Assembly (NCBI RefSeq): GCF_046127645.1
Contig: NZ_CP175919.1
Reading direction: 5' to 3' (one strand)
Length of the DNA: 64,000 nucleotides
From: Clostridium_F caseinilyticum
GTDB taxonomy: Bacteria > Bacillota > Clostridia > Clostridiales > Clostridiaceae
The translations under genes were made by a program, and so were the position numbers. Below the pieces are notes generated by a model that saw nothing but the letters and a program-made list of their open reading frames with translations, was not told the origin of the DNA and did no database searches. Positions 8,762-17,117 of this stretch are shown here, piece by piece. The first letter of the stretch is position 1. Every line of letters starts with the position of its first letter.

Positions 8762-10570
8762 TTATTCCTCTGTTTTTAATACTGCCATAAATGCTTCCTG
8801 TGGTACTTCTACAGATCCAACTTGTCTCATTCTTTTCTTTCCTTCTTTTTGCTTTTCTAAAAGCTTTCTTTTTCTTGATATATCTCCACCGTAACATTTT
8901 GCCAAAACGTCTTTTCTCATAGCTTTTATTGTTTCCCTAGCTATTACCTTAGCTCCTACTGTTGCTTGTATTGGTATTTCAAACATTTGTCTTGGTATTA
9001 TTTCTTTTAGCTTTTGAGCCATATTTCTTCCTTTGGCATAGGCTCTTTCTCTTGGAACTATCATAGAAAGTGCATCTACAATATCTCCATTTAATAATAT
9101 ATCTAATTTTACAAGATCAGCTTCCTTATATCCTGTTAATTCATAATCAAAAGAAGCATATCCTCTTGTTCTTGATTTTAAAGCATCAAAGAAATCATAA
9201 ATTATTTCATTTAAAGGAATTTCATAGTTTAAAGATACTCTAGTAGTATCTAAATACTGCATATCTTTAAATACTCCTCTTCTGTTTTGAGCTAAATCCA
9301 TAACCGCTCCAACATAATCTGATGGTGTTATTATAGATGATTTAACTATAGGCTCCTCCATAAGCTTTATTTCTGAAGGACTTGGCATATTAGTCGGATT
9401 TGTTAATTCTATAAGGGTTCCATCAGTTTTTGTTATTTTATATATAACAGATGGTGCTGTAGTTATAATATCTAAATTAAATTCTCTTTCCAATCTTTCT
9501 TGTATTATATCCATATGTAAAAGCCCTAAAAATCCACATCTAAATCCAAAACCTAAAGCTATAGATGTTTCTGGCTCAAAAGACAAAGCTGCATCATTTA
9601 CTTGAAGTTTTTCTAAAGCTTCTTTTAGTTCCTCATATTTAGCACCGTCCACTGGATATATACCACTAAATACCATTGGCACTGCAGGTCTATAACCTGA
9701 TAATGCTTCACTTGCAGGTCTTTTCGCCTCTGTTATAGTATCTCCTACTCTAGCATCTCTAACATTTTTAATAGATGCAGTTACATACCCAACATCTCCT
9801 GCCTTTAATTCATCTACAGGCATATAATTCGGTACAAAAACTCCTACCTCTACCACTTCATAAATTGTTCCTGTATTCATAAGTTTTATTTCTGTACCCT
9901 CTTTTATTGTGCCCTCTTTTACTCTTATATGACAAACTACCCCTTTATAGCTATCATAATATGAATCAAATATAAGAGCTTTTAAAGGAGCTTTTTCATC
10001 ACCTTCTGGAGCTGGTACTTTTTCTACTATAGCTTCTAGAGCATCTTTTATATTTAACCCTGTTTTAGCTGAAACTAAAGGTGCATCTTCTGCTTCTATT
10101 CCTATTACATCTTCTATTTCTTGTTTTACTTCCTCTGGCCTAGCACTTGGTAAATCTATTTTATTTATAACAGGGACTATTTCTAGATCATTGTCTAAAG
10201 CTAAATAGCAATTAGCCAGTGTTTGTGCCTGTATACCTTGAGTTGCATCTACTACTAGTATAGCTCCCTCACAGGCTGCCAAACTTCTAGAAACTTCATA
10301 ATTAAAATCTACATGTCCTGGAGTATCTATTAAATTAAGTGTATATTCTTCTCCAGTATCTCTTTTATAAATTAATCTTACAGCTTGAGACTTTATAGTG
10401 ATTCCTCTTTCTTTCTCTAAATCCATATTGTCTAATACTTGTGTGTCCATTTCTCTTTCTGTAAGTGTTCCTGTCGCTTCTATCAATCTATCTGCTAATG
10501 TAGATTTTCCATGATCTATGTGTGCTACTATTGAAAAATTTCTTATATATTTTTGTCTTTCACTTTGCAT
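8762..10570 (-). CDS. lepA: Elongation factor 4 (LepA) GTPase
   Basis: 602 aa translational GTPase that acts on ribosomes. G1 AHIDHGKSTL, G3 DTPGHVDF and G4 NKIDLP are visible, followed by EF-G-like domains II, III and V and the LepA-specific C-terminal domain with the basic GGDISRKRKLLEKQK. I use the ATG at 10570 (MQSERQKYIRNFS), preceded by GGGGG; the open frame extends 14 codons further but without a better ribosome site. Promoter at 10650-10680. Confidence 0.96.
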   Translation of the reverse strand: MQSERQKYIRNFSIVAHIDHGKSTLADRLIEATGTLTEREMDTQVLDNMDLEKERGITIKSQAVRLIYKRDTGEEYTLNLIDTPGHVDFNYEVSRSLAACEGAILVVDATQGIQAQTLANCYLALDNDLEIVPVINKIDLPSARPEEVKQEIEDVIGIEAEDAPLVSAKTGLNIKDALEAIVEKVPAPEGDEKAPLKALIFDSYYDSYKGVVCHIRVKEGTIKEGTEIKLMNTGTIYEVVEVGVFVPNYMPVDELKAGDVGYVTASIKNVRDARVGDTITEAKRPASEALSGYRPAVPMVFSGIYPVDGAKYEELKEALEKLQVNDAALSFEPETSIALGFGFRCGFLGLLHMDIIQERLEREFNLDIITTAPSVIYKITKTDGTLIELTNPTNMPSPSEIKLMEEPIVKSSIITPSDYVGAVMDLAQNRRGVFKDMQYLDTTRVSLNYEIPLNEIIYDFFDALKSRTRGYASFDYELTGYKEADLVKLDILLNGDIVDALSMIVPRERAYAKGRNMAQKLKEIIPRQMFEIPIQATVGAKVIARETIKAMRKDVLAKCYGGDISRKRKLLEKQKEGKKRMRQVGSVEVPQEAFMAVLKTEE

Positions 10571-10649
10571 TATATCTTTACCCCCAAATAACATATAGGT
10601 TTTTAATAACAAACTTCCAACTCGAAAATTGTAAAAATAATCACTGTAA

Positions 10650-10680
10650 ATTATAACATAAAACTCCGGTGATATGTCAA
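10650..10680 (-). promoter_or_regulatory. Probable sigma-A promoter for lepA
   Basis: On the minus strand: TTGACA (10680-10675), a 19-base spacer, TATAAT (10655-10650), about 80 bp before the lepA ATG. Both hexamers are perfect; the spacer is two bases longer than optimal. Confidence 0.7.
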
Positions 10681-10710
10681 CTTAAAGGTTAATTCTCTAC
10701 TTCTTTATTA

Positions 10711-11106
10711 TTATTTTACACCCCTCCCATTAAAAACTCCTGATACGCCTTCTTTTATTTTATAAAATAAATTTCCTATTTTATTTAAACTGCGATTTTC
10801 ATTAATATTATTAATAAAATTGCCTGTAGAGTTTTTCATACTATTAAAGGTTTTATAAGTTTTATCTCCTATATTATTTAAAACTTTTTCATTTATATAA
10901 AATGTATAATTTTCTGTTCTAAATCTAGCATCCAAAGGATTTTTAGTAAAATAAATAGCTACCTTTGACCTATCCTTTACAAATTTAGGCATAGTATTAC
11001 TTACCATAAGAAAACCACTAATAATTATTAAAAAACTTAATAATATAACTGTTTTATATTTATTCCACTTTAATTTAAATCTTTTTTTCTTTTTTATTAT
11101 TTCCAT
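10711..11106 (-). CDS. Small single-pass membrane protein of unknown function
   Basis: 131 aa from the ATG at 11106, nine bases after GGGGTG. A very basic N-terminus (KKKKRFKLKWNKYK) is followed by one hydrophobic segment (about residues 17-37), which predicts a type II membrane protein with the C-terminal ~95 residues outside. The rest is polar and Asn-rich with no motif I recognise. It sits between spoIIP and lepA, 70 bp after spoIIP. The neighbour suggests a possible sporulation role, but that is guesswork. Confidence 0.7.
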   Translation of the reverse strand: MEIIKKKKRFKLKWNKYKTVILLSFLIIISGFLMVSNTMPKFVKDRSKVAIYFTKNPLDARFRTENYTFYINEKVLNNIGDKTYKTFNSMKNSTGNFINNINENRSLNKIGNLFYKIKEGVSGVFNGRGVK

Positions 11107-11175
11107 AAAAAAGTACACCCCTTTTTTATTCTTACTATAAGGATGTACTATTTTTTCTACATTTATTCAATTTTG

Positions 11176-12267
11176 CTATTTATTTAGACATTCTGCAATA
11201 ATTCGAGCTAAATACTTTGCTGAAGCCTTGGCTTCTACTGTAGTATTTATATCTGCTCCAACTTCTATTAAAACTGCATTATTGCTTTTATTTTGATTAA
11301 AATATCTTGTACCATAGTTATAATAGTATACTCCTCTACAAAATCCCGGAAATAATTTGTTAGAAGTATTTATTAAATTATTAGCCATCTTGTTATTTTC
11401 GTTGAAATGAGGGTTCTTTTTTGCCATTACCAACATAAACTTTGCTACATTTTCTCCATTTAATTTTGTTAGAAATGGTTTTTTATTACTTCCACCATCT
11501 CTATGTAAATCTATTATAAGTTTAAAATCACCATATTGTTTTAGCTGTTTATCTACGGTCACTGCTGACCTTGCATAACTTTGTGTATATGCTTGAGCAT
11601 CATGTACTGTTTTATCATGCAAAGTATTTATTCCATAATTGTCCATAAGTTCTTTTGATAATTCCTGGCCTACTGCACAAACATTTTTGTCATTATCAAA
11701 ATTACTCGCATCTCCAGGTTTATAGCTTTCTGTAGTATGGGTATGGTATATTAACACCTCTGGTTTTTTAGGATTTAATTTCTTTTTTAATTTAGGATCC
11801 TGAACATTTACTACTTTGTTTTCCAAATTCAAATCTTCTTTTCCATCTTTCATTTCTTCCGCTTTATATTTTAATATTTCTTTTTCTTCCAATTTAAAAG
11901 GGTCTAATCCCATACTTTTATCCTTTATATCTTCCTTTGAAGAGTTAGTACATAAAACAGGCATTTCCTTTTCTACTAAGGATATAGGATTATTTATATT
12001 TAATCCTATCATCTGAAGCACAAAATTTTTAAAACTAAACTTGTTTTCCGCCATATCTTCTTCATTAAAAGAAATAGCTTTTACTGTAGGCATAGCATAG
12101 TTTAATATTTGAACATAAAACATATTTCTTTTATTAAAATTAACTTTTGACTTTGCTTTTGCCACACAGGGCACTGTTCCTACAAAAAAAATTAATATCA
12201 TGAATATAATTATCCATGTCTTCCCATGATTTTGATTTGTTTTTGGCTTTATACTTTTGTAATTCAT
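11176..12267 (-). CDS. spoIIP: Stage II sporulation protein P (SpoIIP)
   Basis: 363 aa. One N-terminal membrane segment (about 18-36), a variable linker, and a C-terminal SpoIIP amidase/endopeptidase domain with YHTHTTESY and LIIDLHRDGG, whose His and Glu residues are the likely zinc ligands. SpoIIP works with SpoIID and SpoIIM to degrade septal peptidoglycan during engulfment of the forespore. It lies directly after gpr, as in Bacillus (gpr-spoIIP). Start ATG at 12267 after GGGGGAGG. Confidence 0.94.
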   Translation of the reverse strand: MNYKSIKPKTNQNHGKTWIIIFMILIFFVGTVPCVAKAKSKVNFNKRNMFYVQILNYAMPTVKAISFNEEDMAENKFSFKNFVLQMIGLNINNPISLVEKEMPVLCTNSSKEDIKDKSMGLDPFKLEEKEILKYKAEEMKDGKEDLNLENKVVNVQDPKLKKKLNPKKPEVLIYHTHTTESYKPGDASNFDNDKNVCAVGQELSKELMDNYGINTLHDKTVHDAQAYTQSYARSAVTVDKQLKQYGDFKLIIDLHRDGGSNKKPFLTKLNGENVAKFMLVMAKKNPHFNENNKMANNLINTSNKLFPGFCRGVYYYNYGTRYFNQNKSNNAVLIEVGADINTTVEAKASAKYLARIIAECLNK

Positions 12268-12442
12268 TTTTCCTCCCCCTATTCTGCTTATATATAATTT
12301 TATGAGAGGAAAAACTATTTTATTACTATATTTATAAAAATTTTTTAAAACTATTTTGTTTTTAATCTCTTAATTTAAAAATAATCTAAATCCTTTAGCT
12401 TTTTTAATTATTTAAAACAAATATTTATTTGTATTATATTCT

Positions 12443-13417
12443 TTAATTTAAATATTTATTTATTTCTTCTAATTGAAAAGCCGGTTGCAAAGCTATATTT
12501 ATTCCATTTCCTATTATCTTAGATAGTGATTCTATAAGCATATCCTCTTCTTTTGGTGTAACTATAAGATTGCCTAATCTAGGATCTAACACTTCTTTTA
12601 TCATTCCCAATTTTTCTTCTGTGTTTACAGACTTTAGCATTTCATAAAATTTTCCACCCTTTTCAGAATTCTTAATCATATCTTCTAAAACCATATCAAT
12701 AGTATCATTTGCCAGTGTTGCTGCATCCACTACAGTAGGTACTCCAACTGCTATAACTGGAATCCCTAAAGTTTTTTCACTAAGCTCCATTCTTTTATTT
12801 CCAACTCCTGCTCCTGGTGAAATCCCTGTAGTTCCAATTTGTATTGTATTATTAACTCTATCTGTTTTTCTTGAAGCTAAGGCATCTATACATATTACTA
12901 AATTAGGTTTTATTTTTTGTACTATTCCTTTTATAACTTCACTGGTTTCTAAACCTGTAATTCCTAAAACACCTGGTGATATAGCACAAACTGGCCTTAC
13001 ATTTTCATCAATTTGATCTGGTACCAATTCTTTTAAATGTCGTGTAACCATTATTTTTGATACTACTTTAGGACCTAGAGCATCTGCAGTAACATTCCAA
13101 TTACCTAAACCTACTACTAAAGCTGTCATACTTTTATCTATTTTTATAACCTTTTTTAAAACCTTTCCTAAAATTTCACTAACTCTTTCTAAAGTTTCAC
13201 TATCATAGTGTGCAAATTCTGGGACATTTAAAGTTATATAAGAACCTTTTGGTTTTTTCATAGCTAATTCTCCATTGTCATTTATTATCTTAACTTCTGT
13301 TATATCTACATCTTCCTCTTTATATTCAAATACTTGAACCCCATCTATCTTGCTTTTATTTTTTTGTTCATACATTTCTTTAGCTTCTATTGCTAAGTCC
13401 GTTCTTATATTAAACAT
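12443..13417 (-). CDS. gpr: Germination protease Gpr
   Basis: 324 aa member of the A25 family. It degrades small acid-soluble spore proteins at germination. MFNIRTDLAIEAKEMY at the N-terminus is the propeptide/autoprocessing region, and VVGLGNWNVTADALGP and CIDALASRKTDRVN are core family motifs. AGGAGG precedes the ATG. It is divergent from rpsT and upstream of spoIIP; in the family it is made in the forespore as an inactive zymogen. Confidence 0.95.
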   Translation of the reverse strand: MFNIRTDLAIEAKEMYEQKNKSKIDGVQVFEYKEEDVDITEVKIINDNGELAMKKPKGSYITLNVPEFAHYDSETLERVSEILGKVLKKVIKIDKSMTALVVGLGNWNVTADALGPKVVSKIMVTRHLKELVPDQIDENVRPVCAISPGVLGITGLETSEVIKGIVQKIKPNLVICIDALASRKTDRVNNTIQIGTTGISPGAGVGNKRMELSEKTLGIPVIAVGVPTVVDAATLANDTIDMVLEDMIKNSEKGGKFYEMLKSVNTEEKLGMIKEVLDPRLGNLIVTPKEEDMLIESLSKIIGNGINIALQPAFQLEEINKYLN

Positions 13418-13507
13418 AATTACAGCCTCCTATTTATAAAAAAATATATTTTTTCAAATATATTTTTCACTTATTTATCATAATTATTCTTTTATAATAA
13501 AATCCTC

Positions 13508-13536
13508 TTGAAGTGTATCATTATTAATGTTATAAT
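13508..13536 (+). promoter_or_regulatory. Sigma-A promoter of rpsT
   Basis: TTGAAG (13508-13513), 17 bases, TATAAT (13531-13536), about 87 bp before the rpsT ATG, leaving an untranslated leader of roughly 80 bases. Confidence 0.8.
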
Positions 13537-13622
13537 ATCATTTGTTAAATCTTAATGATTATTACATACGCAGATTTCCCCAAAACTGCTAAAACCCTAT
13601 AAAAACACGAGGGGGTGAAAAA

Positions 13623-13889
13623 ATGGCAAATATAAAATCAGCTAAGAAAAGAATAAAAGTTATAGAAACTAAAACTCTTAGAAATAAGATGTTAAAATCT
13701 TCATTAAAAACAACAATAAAGAACTTCTTAACTGTTGTTGAAGGTAAAAACGTTGAAGAAGCAAAAGTTGCTTATAAAAAAGCTGCTAGAGCTTTAGATA
13801 TGTCTGTATCAAAAGGAATAATCCACAAAAACAAAGCTGCTAGAACAAAATCTAGATTAGCTGCAAAATTAAATACATTAAATGCTTAA
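13623..13889 (+). CDS. rpsT: 30S ribosomal protein S20
   Basis: 88 aa, Lys-rich, beginning MANIKSAKKRIKV, the standard S20 N-terminus. It binds 16S rRNA early in 30S assembly. GAGGGGGTG precedes the ATG. It is a single plus-strand gene with its own promoter and a terminator shared with the converging holA, the usual arrangement (rpsT opposite holA) in clostridia. Confidence 0.98.
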   Translation: MANIKSAKKRIKVIETKTLRNKMLKSSLKTTIKNFLTVVEGKNVEEAKVAYKKAARALDMSVSKGIIHKNKAARTKSRLAAKLNTLNA

Positions 13890-13925
13890 AATAAATAACC
13901 CGTATTTAACGGGTTTATTTATTTT
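13888..13925. terminator. Bidirectional terminator between rpsT and holA
   Basis: A stem built on AACCCG/CGGGTT extended by A/T-rich flanks, so that both transcripts end in a U-rich run. It covers the stop codons of both convergent genes. Confidence 0.9.
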
Positions 13926-14955
13926 AAGCACATATAGAATTTATAATTAATAATTCTACTTCTGTTTGTGTATCAACAGAGGTAGTTTTTATTTTTTTAT
14001 CTGTTTCTATAACCAGTTCTATAGACTTTTCTATTTGCTTTAATGTAAATTTTTTACTTTGACTCATTAATACACCACATCCATAAGGATGAAGTTTCAA
14101 CTCTTTTGCTAAAATTTCTTTAGTCTTTCCTTGATCCATACCTACCTTTATAAAATATAAATTTCTGAATTGCTTTTCTATCATAACTAATATATGATTT
14201 ATTTTTTGTCCTTTATATATTAGATCATTTAAAATTTCTATAGCTTTTCGTGGTTTTTTTTCAGATATAAAATTTATTAAATCAAAAATATCTTCATCTT
14301 TTATACTTTCATACATTTCTTTTATATGTTTTTTTTCTATTTCTTCATATATTGCATAAGTACATAATTTTTCTACTTCATTTTCTATATAACTTAAGTT
14401 TTCATTTTCAATAGTTTGTATAAATGCCTTTAGTGGTATCTTAGCTATCTTTTTTCCTCTATCATTAAAAAACTTTTCTACTCTTTTTTCTAAGTTTTCT
14501 CCTTTAATTTTATTAATGGAAACTATGCAAGCTTTTTTATCCAGTTTTTTTATTTTATAACTTACTTTATCTCTTTTATTTGTCATAATATAATACATAA
14601 TAAAAATACAATGAGATGGAATATTAGTTATATAATTCTCTAGATCTTTATATAGTTTTTTAGTTTTATTATCATTTTTGTTATCATCTAAAAAATTTGC
14701 TCTATAAATTATAACTACTTTCTTTTCACTCATAAAAGGCAATGTTTCACAGGCATTAAACACTATATCAAATTCTTCTAATTGAGATCCATCAAATTGT
14801 ACATAATTTAAATCTTTAAAATCATTATTTATATTATTATCTATTATTTTTTTTATATTTTCTTTTATTAATTGTTCATGATGTCCACAAAAAATATAAC
14901 AATTATTATTTATATATTTTTTTGTATTTTGTTCAAACTCTAGTATATCTAACAA
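13924..14955 (-). CDS. holA: DNA polymerase III delta subunit (HolA)
   Basis: About 343 aa. The clamp-loader delta subunit opens the beta clamp. It has the divergent AAA-like fold of the family, with CYIFCGHHEQLIKENI near the N-terminus, LPFMSEKKVVII, and a C-terminal collar domain with the NHILVMIEKQFRNL segment. The TTG at 14955 lies eight bases after AAGGAG; the GTG at 14964 would overlap it. It follows comEC by 28 bp; comEC-holA-rpsT is a conserved clostridial cluster. Confidence 0.92.
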   Translation of the reverse strand: MLDILEFEQNTKKYINNNCYIFCGHHEQLIKENIKKIIDNNINNDFKDLNYVQFDGSQLEEFDIVFNACETLPFMSEKKVVIIYRANFLDDNKNDNKTKKLYKDLENYITNIPSHCIFIMYYIMTNKRDKVSYKIKKLDKKACIVSINKIKGENLEKRVEKFFNDRGKKIAKIPLKAFIQTIENENLSYIENEVEKLCTYAIYEEIEKKHIKEMYESIKDEDIFDLINFISEKKPRKAIEILNDLIYKGQKINHILVMIEKQFRNLYFIKVGMDQGKTKEILAKELKLHPYGCGVLMSQSKKFTLKQIEKSIELVIETDKKIKTTSVDTQTEVELLIINSICA

Positions 14956-14983
14956 AATGTTCACTCCTTATTTAACATTTCCT

Positions 14984-16771
14984 TTATTTTAAACATAAAA
15001 CTTTATCAAAAATTAGCATATATCTTTTATTTAAAATATCTTTATGATTTTTTTCTTTTAAATTTATTATAACATAATTATTTTTGGGACTTTTTAAACT
15101 AATAGGTTTTTCTGTAAAAATTATATTTTTGTTTTTATTCTTTAATAAAATATGTAAATCACTATACTTTTCATTATTTTCTATTAATCTTTTATTATAA
15201 TAATTGTTCTCTCTTTCACTGTTTAAAATATGTATTTTAAAATTTTTATATAATTTTATTTGTGTATTATTCTCAATATTAGTAATCACTTTATCTGGCT
15301 TTACCTGATTTTTTATTTTTAATATCTCTTTACCTACATCGCTTTCATAATTGCAGATCATAATAGTATCAAACTTATATTTTATAACTGTAATATTATA
15401 ATCTTTTTCTCTATAAAAATCTATAGTTGGGAAAAAAGTATAATTAAATAAAATCAAAAGTATTATACAACTTAAAGGCATATATTTTACTTTTTTATAG
15501 CCATGAGTATATAATAAATAACTCATATATATTATGACAAAGCATATACCTTCAAATTTACCTATATACACAATCTCTGGTGTTATATTTGAAAGCAAGT
15601 GATGAGCTCCTTCTATCATCGTTAAAAAAATATATATAATTTTATTTATTATATTAAACACCATAGGTATCTTTATTAAAAGCATTGCCAAATTTCCTAA
15701 TAATACTATAGGAGCATAAAGAGGCACTAATGTTAGATTTCCTATTATAAAACCTACTCCGAAGCTTTGAATAGTGAAACACATATAAGGGAAAGTATAT
15801 ATTTGAGAACTTAATGTAAGACTTAGACTGGAATTGATTCTCTGTGGTACTTTATAAAGTACCCTAGATATTTTTTTGTTATATAGTAATATACCTAAAG
15901 TAGATAAAAAAGATAACATAAACCCTATGTCTAATATATAATAAGGTTTATTTAATAGTATTATTATAGCTGCCAAACTTATAGCGGATAAACTATCATA
16001 TTTTCTGAATATCTTTTTGGAAAGTTTCAATATTATAATCATAATAAAAGCCCTTATGGCTGATGATTTCATACCTGTTAAAATTACATATAAAAAAGAT
16101 ACTGGTATAGCTAAAGTAAAGCCCAATACCCTCTCTAGAAGCTTATATACTATAGCCATATGGAAACCAGATACGCTAACTGCATGTATAACCCCTAATT
16201 TCTTTAATATGTCTTTATCACTATTAGATATATATTTAGTCTCTCCAAAGCATAAAGACATTACCATAGCAGTCTTGTCTTCCCCTAGTTGTTCTTTAAA
16301 TTTACTATAAGCTATAGATTTTAAATTAAATATATTGTATATTATATCTTTTTCTTTTCCCATTACCTTTTTTACTTTAAAAGTTCCCACAGATCCACTA
16401 TTATACCTAATATCTTTTGTAAATTCACCTTCTATAGTAATTTTTAATCCTTCTTTTAACTCCTTAGTCTTTCCTATTATAAAAATACTTCTTCCTTTAT
16501 ATTCTCCAAAGCAATAATATTTTTCCTTTTTTACGATTCTAATTTTAATATTATCTGGTACATCTATAGTAAAATAACTATAAAAACTAAACATAGCCAA
16601 AATAAAAAATAATAAAACTATGATAAAATTTTTACTATCTTCGTTTATAAAAATAACTATTAAAAAAGATGCAGTAAATACTGCACCTAATAATATATTA
16701 TTAAATAATAACAAAGTAGAAATACAACCTAAAAAAACGGAAATAGCATAATAAACTAATGGTCTTTCCAT
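14984..16771 (-). CDS. comEC: ComEC/Rec2-family DNA uptake channel protein lacking a clear metallo-beta-lactamase domain
   Basis: 595 aa. Several N-terminal membrane segments and an OB-like DUF4131 region (about 1-165) precede the Competence domain with GVIHAVSVSGFHMAIVYK and multiple membrane helices up to about 450. ComEC forms the inner-membrane channel for transforming DNA. The usual C-terminal beta-lactamase-like domain should start near residue 455 with a VGQGD-type motif and an HxHxDH motif. Neither is present; the remaining 140 residues are Asn/Lys-rich and look vestigial. Start ATG after AGGAG. Confidence 0.88.
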   Translation of the reverse strand: MERPLVYYAISVFLGCISTLLLFNNILLGAVFTASFLIVIFINEDSKNFIIVLLFFILAMFSFYSYFTIDVPDNIKIRIVKKEKYYCFGEYKGRSIFIIGKTKELKEGLKITIEGEFTKDIRYNSGSVGTFKVKKVMGKEKDIIYNIFNLKSIAYSKFKEQLGEDKTAMVMSLCFGETKYISNSDKDILKKLGVIHAVSVSGFHMAIVYKLLERVLGFTLAIPVSFLYVILTGMKSSAIRAFIMIIILKLSKKIFRKYDSLSAISLAAIIILLNKPYYILDIGFMLSFLSTLGILLYNKKISRVLYKVPQRINSSLSLTLSSQIYTFPYMCFTIQSFGVGFIIGNLTLVPLYAPIVLLGNLAMLLIKIPMVFNIINKIIYIFLTMIEGAHHLLSNITPEIVYIGKFEGICFVIIYMSYLLYTHGYKKVKYMPLSCIILLILFNYTFFPTIDFYREKDYNITVIKYKFDTIMICNYESDVGKEILKIKNQVKPDKVITNIENNTQIKLYKNFKIHILNSERENNYYNKRLIENNEKYSDLHILLKNKNKNIIFTEKPISLKSPKNNYVIINLKEKNHKDILNKRYMLIFDKVLCLK

Positions 16772-16782
16772 GAAATATCTCC

Positions 16783-17013
16783 TTAACTTTTAAGTTTTGC
16801 TAATATTTGAATACTTTTTGTATATTCATTATATCCTACATCCATAACTTCAGCATCTTTTTTACTCCCTTTGTTTATAAGATAATCGTTAACTATATTA
16901 TCTGCTGATTTTTTATTTAATCTATCGTAATATGAAAAATACTCTTCTGAAGGTATATCTAAAAATACTGTATTGCTTCCTTTTACAACTGTTTCAAAAA
17001 TATTATAACTCAT
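16783..17013 (-). CDS. Small conserved-looking protein of unknown function
   Basis: 76 aa from the ATG at 17013, nine bases after GGAGGTG; a second in-frame ATG overlaps that site. No membrane segment, mixed charge, with KKSADNIVNDYLINKGSK and YTKSIQILAKL as the most distinctive stretches. No family recognised. It ends 11 bp before comEC, so it is probably co-transcribed with it. The good ribosome site and intact frame argue that it is real. Confidence 0.7.
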   Translation of the reverse strand: MSYNIFETVVKGSNTVFLDIPSEEYFSYYDRLNKKSADNIVNDYLINKGSKKDAEVMDVGYNEYTKSIQILAKLKS

Positions 17014-17117
17014 GAAACATTTCACCTCCATATTATTATTCTAACCACACTAATATTCTTTAATCACTAATATTAGTGGTTAATATATATTTAAATTCTA
17101 TTACTGTTATTAATATG

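Noticed and set aside
8739..8897. N-terminal extension of HemW beginning inside lepA
   Set aside because: The extension is the out-of-frame reading of the lepA end; the TTG at 8738 has the properly spaced ribosome site.
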